Below, in pieces: positions 24,954 to 32,557 of a DNA stretch of 64,000 nt. A model generated the notes under the pieces. It ran no database searches and was not told where the DNA came from. It saw nothing but the letters and a program-made list of their open reading frames with translations. The stretch is from Roseimaritima sediminicola (GTDB lineage Bacteria > Planctomycetota > Planctomycetia > Pirellulales > Pirellulaceae): positions 24,364-88,363 of the forward strand of contig NZ_WIAD01000024.1 of NCBI RefSeq assembly GCF_009618275.1, in the 5' to 3' direction. The first letter of the stretch is position 1; each line of letters opens with the position of its first letter. The translations under genes and the position numbers were made by a program.

Positions 24954-26258
24954 TTACGCTTTGACGCGCAAGCGGACCACTTTGCCGCGGACGCCGGCCA
25001 ACGATTCGATCTCGTCGGCGGCTCGTCGGGCCGCGCCCTCGGGGGCCTCGTGCGTCATCACCACCAGGGGCACCGTATTGCGGTCGGCGCTCGACTCCGG
25101 TTCGTGCTGGATCACCGACGCGATCGAGACGTTGTTCTGTCCCAGAGCCGAAGTGATTTGGCCCAGCACGCCGGGCGAATCATCGACGTGCAGACGCAGG
25201 TAGAAACGTCCGGGCAATTCGTCGAAGGATCGCAGGCGAACCCGTGGCGGACCCACCGGCGAGAACAGTTCCAGCGTCTGGAAGGTCAGGCGGGTGCGGC
25301 CCACCGCCGTATCGATGATGTCGGCCACCACGGCCGACGCCGTGGGCATCTGGCCGGCACCCAGACCGTGGTAGAACACCGGTCCCACGGCATCGCCGAC
25401 GACTCGCACGGCATTGAATGCGTCCTGCACCTCGGCCAGCGGCGTGCCGGCACGGACCAGCGTCGGCGCGACGTGCAGTTCCAGGCCGGCCTCGTCCAGA
25501 TGAGCGGTCGCCAGCAGTTTGATGCGGTAGCCCAGTTCGCGAGCAAACCGCAGGTCGGCCGGGTCCAATTGGTCGATGCCCACGCGTGGGATGTCGGCCC
25601 AGTTGGCGTGGGCTCCGAAGGCCAGGTGTGCCAGGATGGCCAGTTTCTGAGCCGCGTCCGTGCCGTCGACATCCATCGTCGGGTCGGCTTCGGCGTAGCC
25701 TTTTTCCTGAGCCAGTTTGACGGCCTGTTCATAGGCCATGCCCTGCACGTCCATCTGGGTGACGATGAAGTTGCTGGTGCCGTTGAGGATGCCTTCGAGC
25801 GACTGTGTCTGATTGGCCGACAGGCACTGACTGATGTTCGTAATGATCGGGATCCCACCGGCCACCGACGCTTCGAAGGCGATGCTGCGGCCCAGGTCCC
25901 GCGCCCGCTCGAACAGCTCCGGACCGTGTTCGGCCAGCAGCGCTTTGTTGGCCGTGACGATGTCCTTGCCGGCTTCGAGCAGCTGCAGCATGATCGTCCG
26001 GGCCGGTTCCAAGCCGCCGACCAACTGAGCGACGACCTTGATCTCGGGATCGTTCAGGACTTCGCTGAGGTCGTCGGTCAGTACGCCCTCGGGTAGCGCC
26101 GCGGCGCGCGCCTTGTTCAGGTCCCGCACCACCGCCTTTTCCAGCCACAGCACGCGGCCGGCATGACGGGCGGTACGGTCCCCGTGATCGAGCAGAAGGC
26201 GAGCGACACCGCTGCCGACGGTACCCATCCCGACGATGGCAACTTTCGTTTTTTGCAT
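24954..26258 (-). CDS. hom: Homoserine dehydrogenase
   Basis: A 434-residue protein from ATG 26258 (MQKTKVAIVGMGTVGSGVAR, the NAD(P) Rossmann start). Conserved parts are T-A-N-K-A-L-L, the catalytic region I-L-N-G-T-S-N-F-I, and Y-A-E-A-D-P-T-x-D-V-x-G-x-D-A-x-x-K-L-A-I-L with the catalytic Lys and Asp. Residues about 350-434 are an ACT domain (Y-L-R-L-H-V-D-D-S-P-G-V-L-G-Q-I), which in this family mediates threonine feedback control. It reduces aspartate semialdehyde to homoserine for Thr and Met synthesis in the cytoplasm. Length is normal for the ACT-containing form. Divergent from the TerC gene across 281 bases; no thr operon partners here. Confidence 0.96.
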   Translation of the reverse strand: MQKTKVAIVGMGTVGSGVARLLLDHGDRTARHAGRVLWLEKAVVRDLNKARAAALPEGVLTDDLSEVLNDPEIKVVAQLVGGLEPARTIMLQLLEAGKDIVTANKALLAEHGPELFERARDLGRSIAFEASVAGGIPIITNISQCLSANQTQSLEGILNGTSNFIVTQMDVQGMAYEQAVKLAQEKGYAEADPTMDVDGTDAAQKLAILAHLAFGAHANWADIPRVGIDQLDPADLRFARELGYRIKLLATAHLDEAGLELHVAPTLVRAGTPLAEVQDAFNAVRVVGDAVGPVFYHGLGAGQMPTASAVVADIIDTAVGRTRLTFQTLELFSPVGPPRVRLRSFDELPGRFYLRLHVDDSPGVLGQITSALGQNNVSIASVIQHEPESSADRNTVPLVVMTHEAPEGAARRAADEIESLAGVRGKVVRLRVKA

Positions 26259-26539
26259 AACAAGCGAAGCGAAATTGGAAGGTAAGGAACAAGTGCGGGT
26301 GCGAGCGCCTTGCCGGCGACCTGGCGGCACGGAAAGACCGCAATCCTAACGATTCCAGCGAGCGCCGCTACCGCCACTGCGCGGCGCTCACGCCCGAAGT
26401 GGGCGGTCTCTTGTTTGCCTGGACGCGACGGTCCGTTACATTCTTGCCCGGGGCCCGCCGGCCCCATGGCTGGTTTCCTCTAATCCCCCTGCTACGACCG
26501 CCCCCTGCTGCTGCAGCAGGTTTTGCGAAAGGCATTCCA

Positions 26540-27370
26540 ATGGACGACTTGCTGCATCATCTGTTCACGTTGTTGATGCTGACGCTGCTGCAAGCGGTGC
26601 TCGGGTTCGACAATCTGCTGTACATCTCCATTGAGTCCAAGCGGGTCGAGAAGGACAAGCAGTCGTTCGTCCGCAAGTGGGGCATCGGTTTGGCGATCGC
26701 GCTGCGAATCGTGTTGCTGTTCTTGGTCGTCGGCGCGATCGAAAAATTCCAGGATCCCCTGTTCTCGCTGCCCTTCGAAGGCATCGTCGAAGGCTCCTTC
26801 AACATCCACAGCTTTATCGTCTTGCTCGGTGGGGCTTTCATCATCTACACGGCCATCAAGGAGATCTATCATTTGGTGGCCATCGATGAATTGGAACACG
26901 GCGAGGAGGAAAAAAGTTCGGTCGGCAAGGCAATGTTCTGGATCGTGACGATGAACCTGGTGTTCTCCTTTGATTCGATCCTCAGCGCCATCGCCCTGGC
27001 CGGCAGCACGGATCCGGAAACCAATGCTCCGGTGATCGGTTTGGCGGCGATGGTGGTGATGAGTCTGGCGATCGTCGCCAGCGGAGCGTTGATGATTCTG
27101 TTGGCCGACCGGGTGGCGGAATTCTTGAAACGCAACCGGCTGTACGAGATCCTGGGCCTGTTCATCCTGTTGATCGTGGGCGTGATGTTGGTGACCGAAG
27201 GCGGTCACTTGGCCCACCTGGCTTTCTGGGGGCACCCGGTCGAAGCGATGTCCAAGAGCACGTTTTACTTTGTGATCGCGGTGCTGGTCGTCGTCGACAT
27301 CGCCCAAGGTCGCTTTCAGAAAAAGCTGATGGCACAGCGCCAGCGGATCGCCAAGACCGGCGAGGTCTAA
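26540..27370 (+). CDS. TerC family integral membrane protein
   Basis: A 276-residue protein from ATG 26540. About seven hydrophobic helices are visible. The signature acidic residues are in the first helix pair (V-L-G-F-D-N-L-L-Y-I-S-I) and the fifth (N-L-V-F-S-F-D-S-I-L-S-A-I), as in TerC/Alx metal-related exporters. A charged loop H-G-E-E-E-K-S-S separates the halves. TerC proteins are linked to tellurite resistance, and in several bacteria to manganese export; the substrate here is unknown. It follows a gap of 281 bases upstream, with a hairpin near 26362-26395 (GAGCGCCGC/GCGGCGCTC) lying between hom and this gene. Confidence 0.9.
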   Translation: MDDLLHHLFTLLMLTLLQAVLGFDNLLYISIESKRVEKDKQSFVRKWGIGLAIALRIVLLFLVVGAIEKFQDPLFSLPFEGIVEGSFNIHSFIVLLGGAFIIYTAIKEIYHLVAIDELEHGEEEKSSVGKAMFWIVTMNLVFSFDSILSAIALAGSTDPETNAPVIGLAAMVVMSLAIVASGALMILLADRVAEFLKRNRLYEILGLFILLIVGVMLVTEGGHLAHLAFWGHPVEAMSKSTFYFVIAVLVVVDIAQGRFQKKLMAQRQRIAKTGEV

Positions 27371-27548
27371 CGTCCGCGCGGTGGCGGCGACAGCAAAACG
27401 GCGGGCCGTGACTTGATTGCGGCCCGGGACTGTGCGATTCTGAGGCACCTTCCCGCTTTGATAGCGTCCCCTCCCGGCCCCTTGGCCCCCGGCCGCTAGA
27501 GTGCCGGGCTCGCCGCCTTTTCCAAAACCAAGAAGACCTGGTCGACGT

Positions 27549-29414
27549 ATGCGATTGCCGTTTGCGATTCTGTTGTGTTTGATTCCGGGTGCGGTCACGG
27601 CGTTGGCGCAGGACGCATCCACTGCAACGGCCGACGTGGATCGCTATCCGCTGTACGTGCTGGCCGTGGGCATCGTGGCCGTGTTGGGATTGATCATCGG
27701 CCTGCGGTTGAATGCCTTTCTAGCGCTGATCATCTCCGCGATTCTGGTCAGTCTGATGGTCGTCGGCGAGGAAGGCTTTCAGATGGAGGAAGCCGGCACT
27801 CGCATGGGCGCGGTGGTGACCGCGTTTGGCAATTCCGCCGGCGGCATCGGCATCGTGATCGCCATGGCCGCGATCATCGGCAAGTGCATGCTGGACAGCG
27901 GGGCGGCCGACCGGATCGTGCGTACGGCGATCGGGATCACGGGCGTCAGCAAGGCCTCGATCGGGCTGATGGCCAGCGGATTTATTCTGGCCGTGCCGGT
28001 GTTCTTCGATACCGTGTTCTACCTGCTGGTCCCGCTGGCCCGCAGCCTGTTCCGGCAGACCAGCCGCAATTACTTGCGGTACTTGATGGCGATTGCGACC
28101 GGTGGCGCGATCACGCATACGTTGGTTCCGCCCACGCCGGGACCGTTGTTGGTCAGTGCGAATTTGGGCGTGGAAATCGGCACCATGATGTGGGTGGGCA
28201 CGCTGGTGGCCATTCCCGCGGCGATCATGGGGTTGCTGTTTTCCATCGTGGTCGACCGGATCATGCCGGTGCCGATGCGTCCCTTGGGGCCCGGTGAGGA
28301 GAAACACGCTCGGCTGGAAGACGACCAACTGCCCGGGCTGTGGTTGGCGCTACTGCCGATCATCCTGCCGGTCGTCCTGATCGGGATGGGGACGTTGGCC
28401 GATACCGTGGCCGACAAAGAAGATCGAGCTCGATTCGTGGCGGAAGATCTGGTCGATCCGGCCGCCTGGCGAACCGAGCTGCGAGCCGCCCAGCAGGCGC
28501 CGGAGGCATCGCCGGCGGGGCGATTGTTGGCCAGCGACACGCTCGATGCGGCCGGCCGCGAGCTCTTGACTGCCGAAGGGCCGGTCGACGCGGCAGAGCG
28601 CCAGCGGATCGTGGCGGTGTTGAACGAGGCGTTGTTGGCCAAGGATTTTTACGACGAAACGGCGTTCCTGGGCGTGCCGATATCGCCGGTCGCCAAACGG
28701 CTGCTGGATAGGGACCAGGTGCGGCTGAAGCCCGTCCTGCGGCGGCGGATGAACCGCGTGCTGATGGAGGACGCATTCGGCCAACACATTCGCCCTCACG
28801 TCTGGGACACGCCCCGGCGTCGCTTGGCCAATCAGCTGTCGCTGTGGAGCAATGCGAACTTTGCGCTGTTGTTGGCCGCCCTGGCTTCGATCGCAACCCT
28901 GAAAGTCGTGCGTTCGCTGACGCTGAAGGATCTGGGCGTCGAGATCGAGGAAGCGTTGATGAGCGGCGGGATGATCATCCTGATCACCGCGGCCGGCGGA
29001 GCGTTCGGCGCGATGTTGCAAGACGCCGATGTGGGTGGGACCATCCAGCGGCTGTTCGCCGGCAGCCGCGGCGGTGGCTTGACCCTGCTGCTACTGTCCT
29101 TTGCGATCGCCGCCGTGCTGAAGGTCGCCCAGGGCAGCAGTACCGTGTCGATGATCGTCGCTTCGGGGATGATTGCCGGCATCGTATCGGGACAGAGTCT
29201 GGGGTTTCACCCGGTCTACCTGGCCACCGCCGTCGGGTCGGGCTCGTTGATGGGCAGCTGGATGAACGACAGTGGTTTCTGGGTGTTTGCTAAGATGGGC
29301 GGGTTGACCGAGAGCGAGGCGCTGCGGAGCTGGACGCTGTTGTTGGCCGTCCTGTCGGTGACCGGTTTGGTGGCCACCGTACTGCTCAGCCAACTGATGC
29401 CGCTGGCCGGTTAA
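27549..29414 (+). CDS. GntP-family gluconate permease-like transporter with large internal insertion
   Basis: A 621-residue membrane protein from ATG 27549. GntP features: G-S-A-G-G-I-G-I-V-I-A-M-A-A-I-I-G, G-F-I-L-A-V-P-V-F-F-D-T-V-F-Y-L-L-V-P-L-A, and near the end V-A-Q-G-S-S-T-V-S-M and G-S-L-M-G-S-W-M-N-D-S-G-F-W. GntP members are about 450 residues; the extra length is a soluble Ala/Glu/Arg-rich insertion at about residues 288-432 (28410-28845), between the helix L-P-I-I-L-P-V-V-L-I and N-A-N-F-A-L-L-L-A. An N-terminal signal-like segment precedes the first helix. It probably imports gluconate or another sugar acid. The lactonase-like gene at 29954 is on the same strand. Confidence 0.9.
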   Translation: MRLPFAILLCLIPGAVTALAQDASTATADVDRYPLYVLAVGIVAVLGLIIGLRLNAFLALIISAILVSLMVVGEEGFQMEEAGTRMGAVVTAFGNSAGGIGIVIAMAAIIGKCMLDSGAADRIVRTAIGITGVSKASIGLMASGFILAVPVFFDTVFYLLVPLARSLFRQTSRNYLRYLMAIATGGAITHTLVPPTPGPLLVSANLGVEIGTMMWVGTLVAIPAAIMGLLFSIVVDRIMPVPMRPLGPGEEKHARLEDDQLPGLWLALLPIILPVVLIGMGTLADTVADKEDRARFVAEDLVDPAAWRTELRAAQQAPEASPAGRLLASDTLDAAGRELLTAEGPVDAAERQRIVAVLNEALLAKDFYDETAFLGVPISPVAKRLLDRDQVRLKPVLRRRMNRVLMEDAFGQHIRPHVWDTPRRRLANQLSLWSNANFALLLAALASIATLKVVRSLTLKDLGVEIEEALMSGGMIILITAAGGAFGAMLQDADVGGTIQRLFAGSRGGGLTLLLLSFAIAAVLKVAQGSSTVSMIVASGMIAGIVSGQSLGFHPVYLATAVGSGSLMGSWMNDSGFWVFAKMGGLTESEALRSWTLLLAVLSVTGLVATVLLSQLMPLAG

Positions 29415-29471
29415 ACGAGGTCGCAGGGCCGGTTAAACGAGACCGCGGGCCGGTACAACGCCGCCGGCGGG

Positions 29472-29753
29472 ATGAATAAAAGTGAGACGACCGTGGATGA
29501 GCAAACGTCCGATCGCTCGGGATGCTTTCCCGGTTGCCTGTATGTCCTGGGCTTGGCTGCGGTGACCGGTGTGTTGCTGTACGTCAACGGCGCGATGTCC
29601 CTGGCCGTGCTGCGGGCCTTGTCACAGTCCGGGCCGCAGTGGCTGCGCGACCCGCGCGCGGTCCAGTTCCTGTTGTTCGCCATGCCTGTGCTGTTGTTGG
29701 TACTGCAGTGGATGGTCTTCGACTTGGTGCTCCGCGTCGTGCGCCGCCGATAG
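29472..29753 (+). CDS. Small two-helix membrane protein, unknown
   Basis: A 93-residue protein from ATG 29472. After a hydrophilic N-terminus with a Cys pair (S-G-C-F-P-G-C-L) come two membrane helices, L-G-L-A-A-V-T-G-V-L-L-Y and F-L-L-F-A-M-P-V-L-L-L-V-L-Q-W, and a basic tail V-V-R-R-R. It is 57 bases behind the GntP gene on the same strand and may be co-transcribed. I do not recognise a family; the helix pattern and basic C-terminus argue against chance. It could be a small subunit or accessory protein of the transporter, but that is inference. Confidence 0.6.
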   Translation: MNKSETTVDEQTSDRSGCFPGCLYVLGLAAVTGVLLYVNGAMSLAVLRALSQSGPQWLRDPRAVQFLLFAMPVLLLVLQWMVFDLVLRVVRRR

Positions 29754-29755
29754 TA

Positions 29756-29811
29756 GCTCGGCTGTCCCAGCCGCAGGTCGGCTTGTTCTCGGCTGGGACA
29801 GCCGAGCGACT
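29756..29811. repeat. Two CTCGGCTG...CAGCCGAG-type palindromes, intergenic
   Basis: A half-palindrome GCTCGGCTGTCCCAGCC begins at 29757 and a full CTCGGCTGGGACAGCCGAG ends at 29810. They lie in the 200-base gap between the small membrane protein and the SMP-30 gene. The central bases are GGGA or TCCC depending on orientation. Confidence 0.85.
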
Positions 29812-29953
29812 CTGGCACACCGGCTGGGGCGAACGCTCGGGATCGGATACTCTGGAGGGACGCGGCTGGCAGCGATCGTTCGCCCGCTCGCAGCCGTGTT
29901 CGCCGAACTGGCGTTTTATCCGTTTCGGTTCTCCCTACCTCTTTCGATTGCTC

Positions 29954-30919
29954 ATGTCTTCGACCACGATCGCACAACGCCTGTACCGTTCCTCGGACCA
30001 GCAGCTGCGTTTCTTGCCCGAAGGTCCCTACCCGCTCGGGGAGGGACAATTCAGCTGGGTTGCCATCCAGCACGGGCCGGACGCCGAGCACGGTTCGCTG
30101 AACGTGTTCGACATCCCGTCCTCGAATAATCGTTCGCATCTGCTGCCCGGACGCCCCGGGTTTGCGTTTCCCTGCGACGATGGTCGGCACTTTATCGTCG
30201 GATGTGAGCGACAGATCGGTTTGTTTGATCCGGTCGAGCTGGAGTGGATACCGTTGGTCGGCGGGATCGATGAGGACGTCGAAGGGACGATCATCAACGA
30301 TGGTGTGATCTATCAGGACAACCTGATCTTTGGCACCAAGGACCTGGAGTTCCAAACCAAGAAAGCCGGGTTGTACCTGTACCGCGGTTCGGACCGAAAA
30401 TTAATTCGTCTGCGTGACGACCAGATTTGCAGCAACGGCAAGGCGGTTCTGGAGCAGGACGGCGAGACGTCCCTGGTCGACATCGATTCGCCCACCGGGA
30501 AAATCGTGCGTTATCCGCTGGACATCGCCGGCGGAAAGCTGGGGGAGCCGGAGGTGTTGATCGATCTGAGCGACGATGCGGCGGTTCCCGATGGCATGAT
30601 CATGACGCCCGACGGTCGCGGCGTGATCGTGTCGATGTACAATCCGGGCGAAGCCGAAGCCGGCGAGACCCGCCTGTACGACGTCGGCTCCGGAACACTC
30701 CAACACACCTGGAAGACGCCCTTCTCGCCGCAGAACACCTGTCCCAACCTGGTCAGTCACCAGGGGCACGTGTACCTGGTCATCACCACGGCGGTCGAGC
30801 ACATGCCGGCCGAGCGACAAGAGCGAGCCAGTGAAGCCGGCAGTTTGTTCTTTGCTCGCACCGACTTCGACTCCGTCGGACACGCGCCCGCCTTTCCCAC
30901 CCCATCGCTCGACGGCTAG
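29954..30919 (+). CDS. SMP-30/gluconolactonase/LRE-like protein
   Basis: A 321-residue protein from ATG 29954 (MSSTTIAQRLYRSS). Family marks are L-P-E-G-P with the metal-binding Glu near residue 25 (F-L-P-E-G-P-Y), N-G-K-A near 165, and P-D-G-M-I-M-T-P-D-G-R, which carries the conserved Asp. SMP-30 enzymes hydrolyse sugar lactones using a divalent metal. No signal peptide is visible, so it is probably cytoplasmic. It lies two genes after the GntP-type permease, which suggests a sugar-lactone to sugar-acid step, but the direction of the pathway is inference. Length is normal. Confidence 0.88.
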   Translation: MSSTTIAQRLYRSSDQQLRFLPEGPYPLGEGQFSWVAIQHGPDAEHGSLNVFDIPSSNNRSHLLPGRPGFAFPCDDGRHFIVGCERQIGLFDPVELEWIPLVGGIDEDVEGTIINDGVIYQDNLIFGTKDLEFQTKKAGLYLYRGSDRKLIRLRDDQICSNGKAVLEQDGETSLVDIDSPTGKIVRYPLDIAGGKLGEPEVLIDLSDDAAVPDGMIMTPDGRGVIVSMYNPGEAEAGETRLYDVGSGTLQHTWKTPFSPQNTCPNLVSHQGHVYLVITTAVEHMPAERQERASEAGSLFFARTDFDSVGHAPAFPTPSLDG

Positions 30920-30925
30920 GAAGAC

Positions 30926-30975
30926 GACACTCTCCCGCTGGGAGAGTCGGGCTCTCAGGCCCGGAGAGGGTTTTG
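30926..30975. repeat. Degenerate half-copy of the TAAGCACGTCG element
   Basis: The stretch GAGAGTCGGGCTCTCAGGCC and following GGAGAGGGTTTTG match one half of the internal hairpin of the 172-173-bp elements at 12057 and 32317. The terminal repeats and the other half are missing. It lies 7 bases after the SMP-30 stop in a 148-base gap, and may be an old or truncated insertion. Confidence 0.7.
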
Positions 30976-31067
30976 CGCGGGCTTAGCAGCTCGCCCCTTA
31001 CGACGCTAGAGTGGCTCCTGGGGTCTTGCCGAAATACACACGCTGAGATGCTTTAGAGCTCTTTTCT

Positions 31068-32300
31068 ATGGTTCAATTCCGACAGACGACGCTGGCCAAC
31101 GGACTGCGGATCGCGGCCGAGGTCATGCCCGACGCCTACACCGCCGCGTTCGGTTATTTTGTACGCACCGGGGCTCGTGACGAGACGGACCCGGAGAGCG
31201 GCCTCAGTCACTTTCTCGAGCACATGGTGTTCAAGGGCACGGCCAATCGTTCGGCGCTGCAGGTCAATCAGGAACTGGACGAACTGGGCGGCCAGTCCAA
31301 CGCCTACACCAGCGAGGAACAGACGGTTTACTACGGCACCGTGCTGCCCAAGTACCAGCGGCGCAAGCTGGAACTGTTGACCGACCTGATGCGGCCGACG
31401 TTGGGCGATGAAGACTTCGAAACCGAACGGCTGGTGATTTTGGAAGAGATCGCCAAGTACGAAGACCAGCCGCCCTTTGGCGCGTTCGAACGCTCGATGG
31501 AACGGCGGTATGGGCCCAGCGGCCTGGGACGCCGCGTGCTGGGGACCAAGGAGTCGATCGAAGCGATGACGCCCGAGGCGATGCGGGCCTACTTCGACAA
31601 ACGCTACCACCCCAACAACATGGTCCTGGCCGCCGCCGGCAACGTCGACTTCGAAGCCCTCGTCCAACAGGCCACGGAGTTGACGGCCGCTTGGCCTACC
31701 AGCGACGCGCCTCAATCGCTGCTCTACCCCGCTCCGTCCGAACCGGCCGGGGACGATTGCGGCGAGGACCGTGACGAGTCCGAAACGTCGTTGGCCTACG
31801 TCATCCGCCACTACCACGCACCGTCGGCCCTGGATGCCGACCGGATCGCCATGCGTCTGTTGGCCACGATCCTGGGCGACGACGGCGGCAGTCGCTTGTT
31901 CTGGGAATTGATCGATACAGGACGCGCCGAAGCGGCCGCCACGTGGACGCAGGAATTTCTGGACAGCGGATTAATGTTCCTGTACCTGTCCTGTTCCCGC
32001 GAGGACGTGGAGTCGAATCTGCGCCTGATCGACCAAGTGTTCGAGCGCGTCCGAGAGGACGGTGTGGGCGAGCAGGAGCTGCAGCAGGCGATCAACAAGA
32101 CCACCGCCGCAGCGATCATGCAGAGCGAACGGCCGGGCAACCGCTTGTTCTCGATCGGCAGTAATTGGCTGACCAAAAGCGAATACGTCGGTCTCGACGA
32201 AATGCTCGACCGCTACCGCGCGGTCAACGTCCAGACCCTCGCCAAACTGCTCGAAAAATACGATCTGCGAACCATCACCGAAGTCCACTCCGGCGAGTAG
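31068..32300 (+). CDS. M16 family zinc metallopeptidase
   Basis: A 410-residue protein. The inverted zinc motif H48-F-L-E51-H52 and the distal Glu near 125/126 in V-I-L-E-E-I-A-K-Y complete the active site; N-A-Y-T-S-E-E-Q-T-V-Y-Y is the substrate-binding strand. The C-terminal half (from about 215) has the structurally related non-catalytic domain with R-L-F-W-E-L-I-D-T-G and the R/Y region near the end. Length and single-unit form match bacterial M16B processing-type peptidases (PqqL/YmxG class). There is no signal peptide. Targets are unknown; these enzymes process peptides in the cytoplasm or at the membrane. Downstream lies the element at 32317. Confidence 0.93.
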   Translation: MVQFRQTTLANGLRIAAEVMPDAYTAAFGYFVRTGARDETDPESGLSHFLEHMVFKGTANRSALQVNQELDELGGQSNAYTSEEQTVYYGTVLPKYQRRKLELLTDLMRPTLGDEDFETERLVILEEIAKYEDQPPFGAFERSMERRYGPSGLGRRVLGTKESIEAMTPEAMRAYFDKRYHPNNMVLAAAGNVDFEALVQQATELTAAWPTSDAPQSLLYPAPSEPAGDDCGEDRDESETSLAYVIRHYHAPSALDADRIAMRLLATILGDDGGSRLFWELIDTGRAEAAATWTQEFLDSGLMFLYLSCSREDVESNLRLIDQVFERVREDGVGEQELQQAINKTTAAAIMQSERPGNRLFSIGSNWLTKSEYVGLDEMLDRYRAVNVQTLAKLLEKYDLRTITEVHSGE

Positions 32301-32316
32301 ATTGGTTGTTAGTTGT

Positions 32317-32488
32317 TAAGCACGTCGGCATGAATCTTTCGGTGAAACCCCGCGACAACACCCTCCCGCGCAGCGGGAGGGTCGGGCTCTTAGGCCCGGG
32401 GAGGGCCCTGCGAAAACCCTCTCCGGGCCTAAGAGCCCGACTCTCCCAAAGGGAGAGTGATGCCGAATTAAAGGTTGCGACGTGCTTA
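32317..32488. mobile_element. Non-autonomous 172-bp TA-flanked element (MITE-like), copy 2, inverted
   Basis: Ends are TAAGCACGTCG (32317) and CGACGTGCTTA (to 32488). Read on the opposite strand, the interior follows copy 1 at 12057-12229 throughout (GTCGGGCTCTTAGGCCC against GGGCCTAAGAGCCCGAC here; CTCAGG/CCTGAG there). Excision with one TA restores four perfect tandem GTTGTTA heptamers: left flank GGTTGTTAGTTGT, then TA, then GTTGTTAGTTGTTAG. So the element inserted at a TA inside this array and duplicated it. No coding capacity. Confidence 0.85.
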
Positions 32489-32557
32489 GTTGTTAGTTGT
32501 TAGTTCCCATCAACCATCAACCATCAACCATCAACTCCTTTCCAAAGTCTGGCGACT

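Noticed and set aside
26362..26395. Intrinsic terminator between hom and terC
   Set aside because: Hairpin of GAGCGCCGC/GCGGCGCTC is present but lies between divergent starts and has no T run.
29522..29953. Upstream extension of the SMP-30 frame
   Set aside because: Residues before ATG 29954 run through the small membrane-protein gene and palindromic repeats and show no family similarity.
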